Origin: Diaminobutyricibacter sp049994905
Lineage (GTDB): Bacteria; Actinomycetota; Actinomycetes; Actinomycetales; Microbacteriaceae
Direction: 5' to 3'
Length of the DNA stretch: 64,000 nt
Assembly: GCF_049994905.1 (NCBI RefSeq)
Contig: NZ_CP188258.1
Coordinates: 3,100,001 to 3,164,000 of the forward strand
Below the pieces are notes generated by a model. It was not told the DNA's origin. It did no database searches and worked only from the letters and a program-made list of their open reading frames with translations. Made by a program: the position numbers and the translations under genes. Positions 8,921 through 17,347 of this stretch are shown here, in pieces; the first letter of the stretch is position 1; the number at the start of each line of letters is the position of its first letter.

Positions 8921-10150
8921 GTGACGACGAAGTTTGCGTGGGAGACACGGGCGTTGGCTTATCGGGGGTTGCTGAGGGGCGAGTCGGCTTTGTCGGTCGG
9001 GTCGCGGCTGGGTGTCGCAGGAACGACGGTGAATAGTTGGGCCAGATTGGCTGGCATGGAGATCGTGGATGGCCGCAATGGCGGCATCGCAGTCGTCGAC
9101 GTGGGTCGGCAGGTGGCGGGTTCCTCAGCCCGGTCGTATCGGCGGTTGACGCTCGCGGATCGGTCGTTCATTCAGGCAGCCCTGTCATTGCCTGAGCCGT
9201 TGGGGGTGCGGGCGATCGCGCGTGAGCTCGGGGTTCACCCGTCGACGGTGTCGCGGGAGATCCAGGCGCATCAGGTGCGGCATTGGGAGGCCCAGCATTA
9301 CGACGCGGAGGTCGCTCACTATCGTGCGCTCCGGCGACGGCCTCGGACTCGGCCGGGGAAGCTTGCCGATCCGGTGTTGCGGTCCGAGGTCGTGTCACGC
9401 TTGAACCTGAAGTTCTCGCCGCAGCAGGTCGCCGGCGAGTTGAGGGTGGTGTTCCCAGACCGGGCGGAGATGCAGGTGTCCCACGAAACGATCTACCAGG
9501 CCTTGTATGTCCAGGGCCGCGGGGCGTTGCGGCACGAGTTGACGGTCGTCAAAGCGCTCCGGACGGGCAGAACCGGCCGGGTTCCGCAGTCGAAGCTGCC
9601 CGCCCGCACCAACCGGCCCTGGTTGGACGGGGCGCGTCTGACGGATCGTCCCGCGGAGGTGAATGACCGGGCCGTTCCCGGGCATTGGGAAGGCGATCTT
9701 GTTGTCGGCCCGGGCAACTCCGGCATCGTCACTCTCGTTGAACGGCAAACCCGGTATGTGTTGCTGGGGCGGCTGCCCGGGATGCGCGACAGTTGCACGG
9801 TCACCGATGTCCTGGCCGGCATGATCGAAGGGCTCCCGGCGGAGCTGACGAAAACGATCACCTGGGACCAGGGCAGCGAGATGGCCGGCCATCGAGCGTT
9901 CACGGTCAAGACCGGTTGCCCGGTGTTCTTCTGTGATCCGCACTCGCCCTGGCAGCGTGGCAGCAATGAGAACACCAACGGCCTGATCCGCGATTTCTAC
10001 CCCAAGGGCACGAACTTCAACGACGTGACCGATGACGACCTCGCCGAAACCCAACGCCTCCTCAACATCCGTCCCCGCAAAACCCTCGACTACCGCAGCC
10101 CACATGCCATGCTGAACCAACTAATCAACGGTGTTGCGCTGACAACCTGA
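8921..10150 (+). CDS. IS30 family transposase
   Basis: A 409-residue DDE transposase from the GTG at 8921; an in-frame GTG at 8909 would add four residues. N-terminal helix-turn-helix regions are visible (ALSVGSRLGVAGTTVNSWA and the IS30 domain GVRAIARELGVHPSTVSREI). The catalytic acidic triad fits GHWEGDLVVG, TWDQGSEM and PWQRGSNENTNGLIRDFYPKG, the three hallmark blocks of the family. No stop or frameshift interrupts it. It catalyses cut-and-paste or copy-out movement of the surrounding element. Confidence 0.95.
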   Translation: MTTKFAWETRALAYRGLLRGESALSVGSRLGVAGTTVNSWARLAGMEIVDGRNGGIAVVDVGRQVAGSSARSYRRLTLADRSFIQAALSLPEPLGVRAIARELGVHPSTVSREIQAHQVRHWEAQHYDAEVAHYRALRRRPRTRPGKLADPVLRSEVVSRLNLKFSPQQVAGELRVVFPDRAEMQVSHETIYQALYVQGRGALRHELTVVKALRTGRTGRVPQSKLPARTNRPWLDGARLTDRPAEVNDRAVPGHWEGDLVVGPGNSGIVTLVERQTRYVLLGRLPGMRDSCTVTDVLAGMIEGLPAELTKTITWDQGSEMAGHRAFTVKTGCPVFFCDPHSPWQRGSNENTNGLIRDFYPKGTNFNDVTDDDLAETQRLLNIRPRKTLDYRSPHAMLNQLINGVALTT

Positions 10151-10186
10151 AGCCACCTCAGATTTGAGGTGCCTTTTCCTGTGCTC
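10144..10186 (-). repeat. Right terminal inverted repeat of the IS30 element
   Basis: Complementary to the left end. It contains a short hairpin CACCTCAGATTTGAGGTG followed by CCTTTTCC, which may terminate the transposase transcript. The transposase stop codon lies just inside this repeat. Confidence 0.85.
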
Positions 10187-10203
10187 GAGCGTCTGGGCCG
10201 GGG

Positions 10204-11283
10204 TCAGGTTTCGGAGCCGAGGTCGGCGAGGCGGGCCTCCTCGTCGGCGGCGATGTCAGACTCGATGACCGGGTCGAGGGCGCCGTTCATGACGGCGTCG
10301 AGGTTGTATGCCTTGTAGCCGGTGCGGTGGTCTGCGATCCGGTTCTCGGGGAAGTTGTAGGTGCGGATGCGCTCGGAGCGGTCCATCGTACGGATCTGGC
10401 TCTTGCGCACGGCAGAGGCCGCGGCATCCAGTTCCTCCTGCTGGCGCGCCAGCACGCGTGCCCGGAGCACGCGCATCCCCGCCTCACGGTTCTGGAGCTG
10501 ACTCTTCTCGTTCTGCATGGCAACGACGATGCCGGTGGGGAGGTGGGTGATGCGCACCGCGGAGTCGGTGGTGTTGACCGACTGGCCCCCGGGGCCGCTC
10601 GACCGGTACACATCGATCTTGAGGTCGTTCGGGCTGATCTCGACCTCTTCCGGCTCGTCCACCTCGGGAAAGACGAGCACGCCTGCGGCCGACGTGTGGA
10701 TGCGGCCCTGCGACTCGGTCGCGGGAACACGCTGCACGCGGTGCACGCCGCCTTCGTATTTGAGGTGCGCCCACACGCCCTGAGCGGGATCGCTCGAGTT
10801 GCCCTTGATGGCGAGCTGCACGTCTTTGATGCCGCCGAGGTCGCTCGAGGTCTGCTCGAGGATCTCTGTCTTCCACTTCTTCGACTCCGCATAGTGGAGG
10901 TACATGCGCAGCAGGTCGGCGGCGAAAAGGGCGGATTCGGCCCCGCCTTCGCCCATCTTGATCTCCATGATGACGTCACGGCCGTCGTTCTCGTCGCGCG
11001 GGATGAGGAGTCGCCGGAGCTTCTCGCTCGAGTCGTCGAGCTGCTGCTCGAGCTCGGGGACCTCTTCGGCGAACGCTTCGTCTTCTGTGGCGAGCTCACG
11101 GGCAGCGGCGAGGTCGTCTTCGAGCTGCTTCCACTGGTGGTACGCGGCGACGATCCTGCTGAGTTCGGCGTACCGGCGGTTGACGCGCTTGGAGCGCACC
11201 GGGTCGCTGTGCAGGTCGGGGTCGGCGAGCTGCTCCTGCAGTTGGTCATGCTCTGCGAGCAGACTGTTCACCGACTCGAACAT
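10204..11283 (-). CDS. prfA: Peptide chain release factor 1
   Basis: A 359-residue class I release factor that reads UAA and UAG. The GGQ peptidyl-hydrolysis motif is in [19 protein letters not shown] (about residues 225-243), and the stop-codon-recognition loop includes PATES, the RF1-type PxT tripeptide. The start at 11283 is preceded by GAGGGAGAAG. Upstream lies a small hairpin (11299-11315) and the rho terminator. Its stop is only 18 bases from the right edge of the IS element, which has inserted in its downstream region. Confidence 0.97.
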   Translation of the reverse strand: MFESVNSLLAEHDQLQEQLADPDLHSDPVRSKRVNRRYAELSRIVAAYHQWKQLEDDLAAARELATEDEAFAEEVPELEQQLDDSSEKLRRLLIPRDENDGRDVIMEIKMGEGGAESALFAADLLRMYLHYAESKKWKTEILEQTSSDLGGIKDVQLAIKGNSSDPAQGVWAHLKYEGGVHRVQRVPATESQGRIHTSAAGVLVFPEVDEPEEVEISPNDLKIDVYRSSGPGGQSVNTTDSAVRITHLPTGIVVAMQNEKSQLQNREAGMRVLRARVLARQQEELDAAASAVRKSQIRTMDRSERIRTYNFPENRIADHRTGYKAYNLDAVMNGALDPVIESDIAADEEARLADLGSET

Positions 11284-11355
11284 CTCATCTTCTCCCTCGG
11301 CAGCGCTTCGCTGCCTTCATTCTTCTCGCGGTGCACACATCGCACCAATGGAAAA

Positions 11356-11395
11356 GTGCCCGCCCGGTCGACACAGGGTCGAACCGGGCGGGCAC
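11356..11395 (-). terminator. Intrinsic terminator of rho
   Basis: A 13-base perfect stem (GTGCCCGCCCGGT at 11356-11368, complement at 11383-11395) with a 14-base loop. On the minus strand it is followed by TTTTCC, so it is a standard intrinsic terminator 9 bases after the rho stop codon. prfA downstream therefore probably has its own promoter. Confidence 0.9.
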
Positions 11396-11403
11396 TCAGG
11401 CAG

Positions 11404-13689
11404 CTAGCGGTGGTCGTGCTCGCTCGAGTGCGAGTGCGCCGTGCCGTGGGTGTTCGCGGGAGCGGCGGGCATTGACTTCTGCACCTGCATCAGGAACTCG
11501 ACGTTGCTCGTGGTCTCTTTGAGACGACCGAGAACGATCTCGAGCGCCTGCTGCTGGTCGAGGCCGGCGAGTGCGCGGCGCAGCTTCCAGGTGATCTTGA
11601 CCTCGTCGGCGCCCATGAGCATCTCTTCGCGGCGTGTGCCGGAAGCGTTCACGTCGACGGCGGGGAAGATGCGCTTATCTGCCAGCGAACGCGACAGGCG
11701 GAGCTCCATGTTGCCGGTGCCCTTGAACTCCTCGAAGATGACCTCGTCCATCTTGGAGCCGGTCTCGACGAGCGCCGAGGCGAGGATCGTGAGCGATCCG
11801 CCGTGCTCGATGTTGCGCGCAGCACCGAAGAACCGCTTGGGCGGGTAGAGGGCGGATGCGTCGACACCACCGGACAGGATGCGACCGGATGCCGGGGCGG
11901 CCAGGTTGTACGCCCGACCCAGACGGGTGATCGAGTCGAGCAGCACGACCACGTCGTGGCCGAGCTCCACCAGGCGCTTCGCGCGCTCGATGGCGAGCTC
12001 CGCGACCGTGGTGTGGTCTTCTGCCGGACGGTCGAAGGTGGAGGCGATGACCTCACCCTTGACCGTGCGCTGCATGTCGGTCACTTCTTCAGGCCGCTCG
12101 TCGACCAGGACGACCATGAGGTGCACCTCAGGGTTGTTCGTGGTGATCGCGTTCGCGATCTGTTGCATGACGATGGTCTTGCCGGCCTTGGGCGGCGCGA
12201 CGATGAGGCCGCGCTGGCCCTTGCCGATCGGAGCGACAAGGTCGATGATGCGCTGCGTCAGCTTGCCGGGCTCGGTCTCGAGGCGCAGGCGCTCCTGCGG
12301 GTAGAGCGGGGTCAGCTTGCCGAATTCGACGCGGTTCTCGGCCTCTTCGACGGTCTGGCCGTTGATCGAGTCGACCTTGACGATCGCGTTGTACTTCTGG
12401 CGGCCATTGTTCTCGCCCTCACGGGGCTGGCGGATCGCGCCGACGACGGCGTCACCCTTGCGCAGGTTGTACTTCTTCACCTGTCCGAGCGAGACGTAGA
12501 CGTCGCTCGAGCCGGGCAGGTAGCCCGAGGTGCGGACGAACGCGTAGTTGTCGAGCACATCGAGGATGCCTGCGACGGGGATGAGCACATCGTCATCTGC
12601 GATCTCGGGATCGAGGTCGTCGGTCACGCCCTGGCCGCGACGCTTGCGGTCGCGGTAGCGGCTGCGGCTGCTGCGCTCACCCTCGGCCAGGAGCTGGCCG
12701 GCCGGGCCGTTCTGGTTCTGGCCGTTGCGAGGGTTCTGACCCTGACGGTCGCCCTGCTCGCGGTCACCCTGGTTGCGGTCCCCCTGGTTGCGGTCGCCCT
12801 GGTTGCGGTCACCCTGGTTGCGGTCACCCTGGTTACGGTCACCCTGAGCGCGGTCGCCCTGGTTGCGGTCGCCCTGCGACTCGCCGCCCTGGCTCTGGTT
12901 GCCCTGGGTGCGCTCGCCCTGGTTCTGCCCGTTGCGGTTGCGGTTGCGGTTGCGGCTACGGCCCTGACGGGGCTGCTCAGCACCGTCTGACTGCGCACCG
13001 TCGGCCTGTGTGCCGTCGGCCTGGCCGGCCTCGGGCTGCTGGTCGCCCTGGACCCGCTCGGCACCGGGCTCGCCGGCTTCGGCCTGCTCGGTCGCCGTGT
13101 CGGCAGTGGCGTTGTTGCGCTGGCCGCGACGGCCGTTGTTGCGCTGGCCGTCTTCGGAGCGCGCGCCATCCTGTGCGACAGGCTGTTCGGTCGCTGCATC
13201 GCTGCGACCACGGTCGGCGGCAGCCGCCTGCGCACGGTCGAGAAGGGCGTCGACGGCGGGGATCAGCGAGTCGACCCCGGTGACACCCGTGTTGACGTGC
13301 GAACCGGCGGAGACGCCGGCGAGGGCGTCGGCGCTCGTCGCACGACGGGGTGCGCGCTTGCGAGGAGCCGTCGGGGTTTCCGTTGCGACGTCGGCAGCAG
13401 TGCTCGAGAGCGGCTCAGCGATGAGCGGCTCGATCAGGACCTGCGACGCGGCGCGGGCGGGCTCGGTCGTTTCGGACTCCGCGGGCTCGGCTGCGGGAGC
13501 GGCATCGGCCACCCCGTCACCTTCGCCCTGGTTCTGGACCTCGGAGATGGCATCCACGAGTTCTCCCTTACGAAGCTTGTTGGCTCCCTGAATACCCAGC
13601 TGGGCGGCGAGAGCCTGGAGCTCCGCCACTTTGAGAGTCGTCAGTTCGCTCTTTTCCACACCCGGGGCGTGGAGATTGACATCAGTCAC
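11404..13689 (-). CDS. rho: Transcription termination factor Rho with long Asn/Gln/Arg-rich insert
   Basis: A 761-residue Rho, far longer than the 419 residues of E. coli Rho. Residues about 15-50 are the Rho N-terminal helical domain (LKVAELQALAAQLGI). Residues about 55-340 form a disordered insert rich in Q, N, R, G and D, with a run of NQGDR repeats. The RNA-binding fold starts near residue 355 (GILDVLDNYAFVRTSGYLPG) and the ATPase has Walker A APPKAGKT and the Q-loop/lid VDERPEEVTDMQR. The C-terminus is His-rich (HGTAHSHSSEHDHR). The start is a GTG preceded by GGAGGAAAGGAA. Long inserts of this kind are known in actinobacterial Rho and are thought to help RNA binding. Confidence 0.97.
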   Translation of the reverse strand: MTDVNLHAPGVEKSELTTLKVAELQALAAQLGIQGANKLRKGELVDAISEVQNQGEGDGVADAAPAAEPAESETTEPARAASQVLIEPLIAEPLSSTAADVATETPTAPRKRAPRRATSADALAGVSAGSHVNTGVTGVDSLIPAVDALLDRAQAAAADRGRSDAATEQPVAQDGARSEDGQRNNGRRGQRNNATADTATEQAEAGEPGAERVQGDQQPEAGQADGTQADGAQSDGAEQPRQGRSRNRNRNRNGQNQGERTQGNQSQGGESQGDRNQGDRAQGDRNQGDRNQGDRNQGDRNQGDRNQGDREQGDRQGQNPRNGQNQNGPAGQLLAEGERSSRSRYRDRKRRGQGVTDDLDPEIADDDVLIPVAGILDVLDNYAFVRTSGYLPGSSDVYVSLGQVKKYNLRKGDAVVGAIRQPREGENNGRQKYNAIVKVDSINGQTVEEAENRVEFGKLTPLYPQERLRLETEPGKLTQRIIDLVAPIGKGQRGLIVAPPKAGKTIVMQQIANAITTNNPEVHLMVVLVDERPEEVTDMQRTVKGEVIASTFDRPAEDHTTVAELAIERAKRLVELGHDVVVLLDSITRLGRAYNLAAPASGRILSGGVDASALYPPKRFFGAARNIEHGGSLTILASALVETGSKMDEVIFEEFKGTGNMELRLSRSLADKRIFPAVDVNASGTRREEMLMGADEVKITWKLRRALAGLDQQQALEIVLGRLKETTSNVEFLMQVQKSMPAAPANTHGTAHSHSSEHDHR
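12737..12895 (-). repeat. 15-base tandem repeats encoding NQGDR units in Rho
   Basis: About ten consecutive 15-base units, each giving QGDRN, QGDRA or QGDRE. The units are nearly identical (variants of GGTCACCCTGGTTGC on the plus strand), which suggests growth by slippage. The array is in frame and unit length is a multiple of three, so copy-number change would not break the gene. Confidence 0.85.
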
Positions 13690-13935
13690 TAAGAGGATTC
13701 CTTTCCTCCGACGAGCGTTTTTCGCTGGCGTCCGGAGCGCGTGTCATGTGAACTGCCTTTTCACGCGGTGTGTTCTGATCCACACGGTGTCGGTACTCGG
13801 TGCGAGACGCCCGGGTACACAGGCAGGGCTGACAGCTTGATTGCTAGAAATTCACCCGAAGACCAGATTCGCTCGTTACGCGGTGTCTTCCGGGTGTTGT
13901 CACAGTCTAACACTTCTGGGGAGGGTGAAATTCCG
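13690..13935 (-). promoter_or_regulatory. Rho leader and promoter region
   Basis: A 246-base gap without a gene between rho and thrB. It ends with the rho ribosome-binding site (GGAGGAAAGGA on the minus strand). GAAATTCACCC at 13848-13858 and GGGTGAAATTCC at 13923-13934 face each other with one mismatch, which could serve as a thrB operon terminator. Rho genes are commonly autoregulated through a long leader; that role here is inference. Confidence 0.45.
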
Positions 13936-14898
13936 TCAGGCCGCAGGCGTGTCGACCGTGCCGACTGCCGTCTGCTGCACCGTTGCGCCCTTGAAGTCGA
14001 CGGCGAGCATGAGCGGCTGCCACCGGGTCTCGGCCTTCTGGGCGACGAGGTCGGCGGCGGCGAGGCGCTGGCTGGGGTCGCTGCACAGCACCAGGATCGA
14101 TGGTCCTGCACCGGAGACGACGGCCGCGAAGCCGCTGTCGCGCAGGAGGGTGATGAGGCGGTCCGTCTCCGGCATCGCCGAGGCACGATAGCTCTGGTGG
14201 AGCTTGTCCTCCGTCGCCGCGAGGAGCAGCTCCGGGCTCTGGATGAGTGCTGCGACGAGCAGGGCCGATCGGGAGAGGTTGAAGACGGCGTCTTCGTGCG
14301 GCACCGAGTCGGGCTGCAGGCTGCGGGCGAGCGCGGTCGACATCACGTGTTCGGGAACGAAGACCAGGGGCGAGACGCCGCGGTGCACGATCAGCTTCTT
14401 GAAACGCGGGCCGTCCGGGGTCACCCAGGCGATCGTGAGTCCGCCGAACAGGGCGGGGGCGACGTTGTCGGGATGCCCCTCCATCTCGTTGGCGAGCGCG
14501 AGGAGCCCCTGCGCATCGATCTCGACGATGCCATCGAGGAGGCCCTTGGCCGCCATGATGCCCGAGACGATGGCGGCGCCGGAGGAACCCAGCCCCCGTC
14601 CGTGCGGGATCGCGTTGCGCGCGACGAGGTCGAGTCCCGGCATCGGATGCCCGACGGCCGCGAACGTGTGCGCGATCGCACGGACGACCAGGCTGGTCTC
14701 GTCGGTGGGCACCTCTCCGGCTCCGACCCCGTGCACCTCGACGGTCGCACCCGGCTCATCGCGGACGCTGACTTCGAGTTCGTCGTAGAGAGCGAGAGCG
14801 AGCCCGAGAGTGTCGAAACCCGGACCCAGGTTGGCGCTGGTGGCCGGGACCTTGACGGTGACCGAGCGGCCGCGCAGGTCGTCGGCCGAGGAGGTCAC
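13936..14898 (-). CDS. thrB: Homoserine kinase
   Basis: A 320-residue GHMP-family kinase that phosphorylates homoserine in threonine synthesis. The ATP-binding GLGSSGAAIVSG (about residues 94-105) and the N-terminal VPATSANLGPGFDTLG are diagnostic. The GTG at 14898 overlaps the thrC stop (GTGA), giving translational coupling; the frame extends upstream but that part shadows thrC. The C-terminal GAGPSILVL is the last GHMP motif. It is the final gene of the lysA-hom-thrC-thrB unit. Confidence 0.96.
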   Translation of the reverse strand: MTSSADDLRGRSVTVKVPATSANLGPGFDTLGLALALYDELEVSVRDEPGATVEVHGVGAGEVPTDETSLVVRAIAHTFAAVGHPMPGLDLVARNAIPHGRGLGSSGAAIVSGIMAAKGLLDGIVEIDAQGLLALANEMEGHPDNVAPALFGGLTIAWVTPDGPRFKKLIVHRGVSPLVFVPEHVMSTALARSLQPDSVPHEDAVFNLSRSALLVAALIQSPELLLAATEDKLHQSYRASAMPETDRLITLLRDSGFAAVVSGAGPSILVLCSDPSQRLAAADLVAQKAETRWQPLMLAVDFKGATVQQTAVGTVDTPAA

Positions 14899-16007
14899 GC
14901 GCCGGCTCCCGCCGCCAGGCCGAGCACCTCGGCGATGGCCTTGACGTCGACGGGAACGATGGTCGGCTGCACGTCGGAGCCGTCCGCGGTGCGGAGCGCC
15001 CACTGCGGGTCCTTCAGGCCGTGGCCCGTCACGGTGAGTACGACGGTCGCCCCGGCGGGGATGACGCCGGCGGCGGACCGCTCGAGGAGTCCCGCGACGC
15101 TGATGGCCGAAGCGGGCTCCACGAAGATTCCGACCTCGGCGGAGAGGATGCGGTGCGCTTCGAGGATGTGCGTGTCGTCGATCGCACCGAAGTAGCCGTC
15201 GCTGTCGGCGCGGGCGTTGAGCGCGAGATCCCACGAGGCCGGGTTGCCGATGCGGATCGCGCTCGCGATCGTGTCAGGGTTCTTGACGGGGTGACCGAGC
15301 ACGAGCGGCGCGCTCCCCGCGGCCTGGAAGCCGAACATCCGGGGCTGTTTCGTCGACTCGCCACGCTTGAGCTCTTCGGTGTAGCCGCGGTGGTACGCGG
15401 TGTAGTTGCCCGCGTTGCCGACAGGGACGATGTGGAAGTCCGGTGCGTCGCCGAGCACCTCGACGACCTCGAACGCTGCCGTCTTCTGGCCTTCGATGCG
15501 ATCGGGGTTGACCGAGTTGACAAGGTGCACCGGGTAGTTGGTGGCGAGGTCGCGCGCGATCTCGAGGCAGTCGTCGAAATTACCCTGCACCTGGAGGAGC
15601 TGCGCATTGTGGGCGATGGCCTGGCTCAGCTTGCCCATCGCGATCTTGCCTTCCGGCACCAGCACGACGGCCTGGATGCCCGCGTGGGTCGCGTAGGCGG
15701 CCGCGGATGCCGAGGTGTTTCCGGTGGATGCGCAGATGACGGCCTTGGCGCCGTGCTCGACGGCCTTGGAGATGGCCATCGTCATGCCGCGGTCCTTGAA
15801 CGAACCGGTCGGATTCATCCCCTCGAACTTGACGAACACGTTCGCGCCGGTGCGGGCAGAGAGCGCGGCCGCGGGGATGAGCGGCGTGCCGCCCTCGCCG
15901 AGGGTGATGACGGGTGTTGCGTCCGAGATGTCGAGGCGGTCCGCGTACTCGCGCAGGACTCCGCGCCACTGGCGGCTGTTCGGGCGGGGGGTGTATTCGG
16001 CGGGCAT
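14895..16007 (-). CDS. thrC: Threonine synthase
   Basis: A 370-residue PLP enzyme converting O-phosphohomoserine to threonine. The PLP lysine is in PTGSFKDRGMT (about residue 63), followed by the substrate loop ASTGNTSASAAAYA and the glycine-rich VPVGNAGNYTAYHRGY. The length matches the short class I actinobacterial form. Its ATG overlaps the hom stop by one base (TAATG), and its stop overlaps thrB, so all three are coupled. Confidence 0.96.
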   Translation of the reverse strand: MPAEYTPRPNSRQWRGVLREYADRLDISDATPVITLGEGGTPLIPAAALSARTGANVFVKFEGMNPTGSFKDRGMTMAISKAVEHGAKAVICASTGNTSASAAAYATHAGIQAVVLVPEGKIAMGKLSQAIAHNAQLLQVQGNFDDCLEIARDLATNYPVHLVNSVNPDRIEGQKTAAFEVVEVLGDAPDFHIVPVGNAGNYTAYHRGYTEELKRGESTKQPRMFGFQAAGSAPLVLGHPVKNPDTIASAIRIGNPASWDLALNARADSDGYFGAIDDTHILEAHRILSAEVGIFVEPASAISVAGLLERSAAGVIPAGATVVLTVTGHGLKDPQWALRTADGSDVQPTIVPVDVKAIAEVLGLAAGAGA

Positions 16008-17347
16008 TACGATCCTTCTACTCGGAGTACGGATGCGATGGCACTGACCACATCACTCGCACCCAGTGCCTCCACGGTGGCCGCAAGCGCGGCCTCTTCG
16101 GCTTCGTGGGTGCCGATTACAAGGGTAGCGGTGGGCGCCCCCTGCTCCTGACCGGGCTGGGCGGGCCTGGCGGGACCGGCGATCGACTGCTGCACGGTCT
16201 CGACGGAGACACCGCCGTCGCTGAGGATGCGCGCAACGGTCGCGAGCACGCCGGGCTGGTCGACCACCTCGAGGGTGATCTGGTACCGGGTGATGACCTG
16301 GCCGACGTCGAGCACCGGCAGCTGCGCGTGGGTCGACTCGGCGACACCGGGACCGCCCACGACGTGGCGTCGCGCGGCCGAGACGAGGTCGCCGAGAACG
16401 GCGGATGCGGTCTCCACTCCCCCGGCGCCGGCCCCGTAGAACATGAGGTCGCCTGCCGCGGCGGCCTGGACGAACACCGCGTTGTGGGCGCCGTGCACGG
16501 CGGCGAGCGGATGGGTGCGGCCGATGAGCGCGGGATAGACCCGGGCGGAGACGCCCTCGACCCCGGTCTTCGGGTTGACGATGCGCTCGCAGATCGCGAG
16601 CAGCTTGATGACGGAGCCGCTCTCACGCGCGGCCTCCACCTGGGCACGGTTGATCTCCGTGATGCCCTCGCGATAGACCGATTCGATCGGGACGGTCGTG
16701 TGGAAGGCGAGGCTGGCGAGGATGGCCGCCTTCTGCGCGGCGTCGTATCCGCCGATGTCCGCGGTCGGGTCGGCTTCGGCATACCCCAGTTCGGTCGCCG
16801 TCGCCAGCGCGTCTTCGAGCGTCTCGCCGTTGACGTCCATGCGGTCGAGGATGAAGTTCGTCGTTCCGTTGACGATGCCGAGGATACGGTTCACCCGGTC
16901 GCCGGCGAGGCTGTCGCGCAAGGGGCGGATGATCGGGATGGCACCTCCGACGGCGGCCTCGTAGTAGAGCTGGGCGCCGACCTGTTCGGCGGCCTCGAAG
17001 AGCTCCGGGCCGTGGGTGGCGAGCAGCGCTTTGTTGGCGGTGATGACATCCGCCCCCGAATTGAGCGCGAGCAGCACGTAGCTGCGCGCCGGCTCGACGC
17101 CGCCCATCAGTTCGACGACGATGTCGGCGCCGAGGATCAGGGATTCGGCGTCAGTCGTGTACAGGTGCCGGGGAAGCTCGACGTCGCGCTTCGCGTTCTC
17201 GTCGCGCACGGCGATGCCGACGACCTCGAGGCTCGCTCCCACCCGGGCGGCGAGTTCGTCGCTGTGCTCCAGGAGGAGCTTCGCCACCTGGGAGCCGACC
17301 GAGCCGGCGCCGAGGAGCGCCACCCTGAGGTTGCGGTATTCGATCAT
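16007..17347 (-). CDS. hom: Homoserine dehydrogenase
   Basis: A 446-residue NAD(P)-dependent enzyme reducing aspartate semialdehyde to homoserine, the branch point to threonine and methionine. The Rossmann motif GAGSVGSQVA starts at about residue 11; the catalytic region includes GGAIPIIRPLRDSLAGDRV and GIVNGTTNFIL. The C-terminus carries an ACT domain (ITLEVVDQPGVLATVARILSDGG-like, from about residue 355), the usual site of threonine feedback. The ATG overlaps the lysA stop by 4 bases. Homoserine made here also feeds metX in this window. Confidence 0.97.
   Translation of the reverse strand: MIEYRNLRVALLGAGSVGSQVAKLLLEHSDELAARVGASLEVVGIAVRDENAKRDVELPRHLYTTDAESLILGADIVVELMGGVEPARSYVLLALNSGADVITANKALLATHGPELFEAAEQVGAQLYYEAAVGGAIPIIRPLRDSLAGDRVNRILGIVNGTTNFILDRMDVNGETLEDALATATELGYAEADPTADIGGYDAAQKAAILASLAFHTTVPIESVYREGITEINRAQVEAARESGSVIKLLAICERIVNPKTGVEGVSARVYPALIGRTHPLAAVHGAHNAVFVQAAAAGDLMFYGAGAGGVETASAVLGDLVSAARRHVVGGPGVAESTHAQLPVLDVGQVITRYQITLEVVDQPGVLATVARILSDGGVSVETVQQSIAGPARPAQPGQEQGAPTATLVIGTHEAEEAALAATVEALGASDVVSAIASVLRVEGS

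Larger units (their letters stand above)
8844..10186 (+). mobile_element. IS30-family insertion sequence, apparently intact
   Basis: A 1343-base element with a single transposase gene. The first 23 bases of each end (GAGCACAGGAAAAGGCACCT..., 8844-8866 and complement 10164-10186) are identical, and similarity continues to 43 bases (36 matches). It is flanked by GAGCGTC on both sides (8837-8843 and 10187-10193), a 7-base direct repeat that looks like target duplication; because the repeat overlaps bases shared with the ends, the real duplication could be shorter (GCG). It sits between the convergent cysE and prfA genes, inside what appears to have been their terminator loop. Full-length open frame and intact ends suggest a recent or active insertion. 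Confidence 0.9.

Noticed and set aside
12737..12895. Possible CRISPR array
   Set aside because: The repeats are 15 bases, have no spacers, and are in frame inside rho.
11803..12990. 395-codon open frame on the plus strand opposite rho
   Set aside because: It mirrors the repetitive high-GC rho insert, has Val/Ala/Leu-rich low-complexity translation and no motif. Rho on the minus strand has clear Walker motifs.
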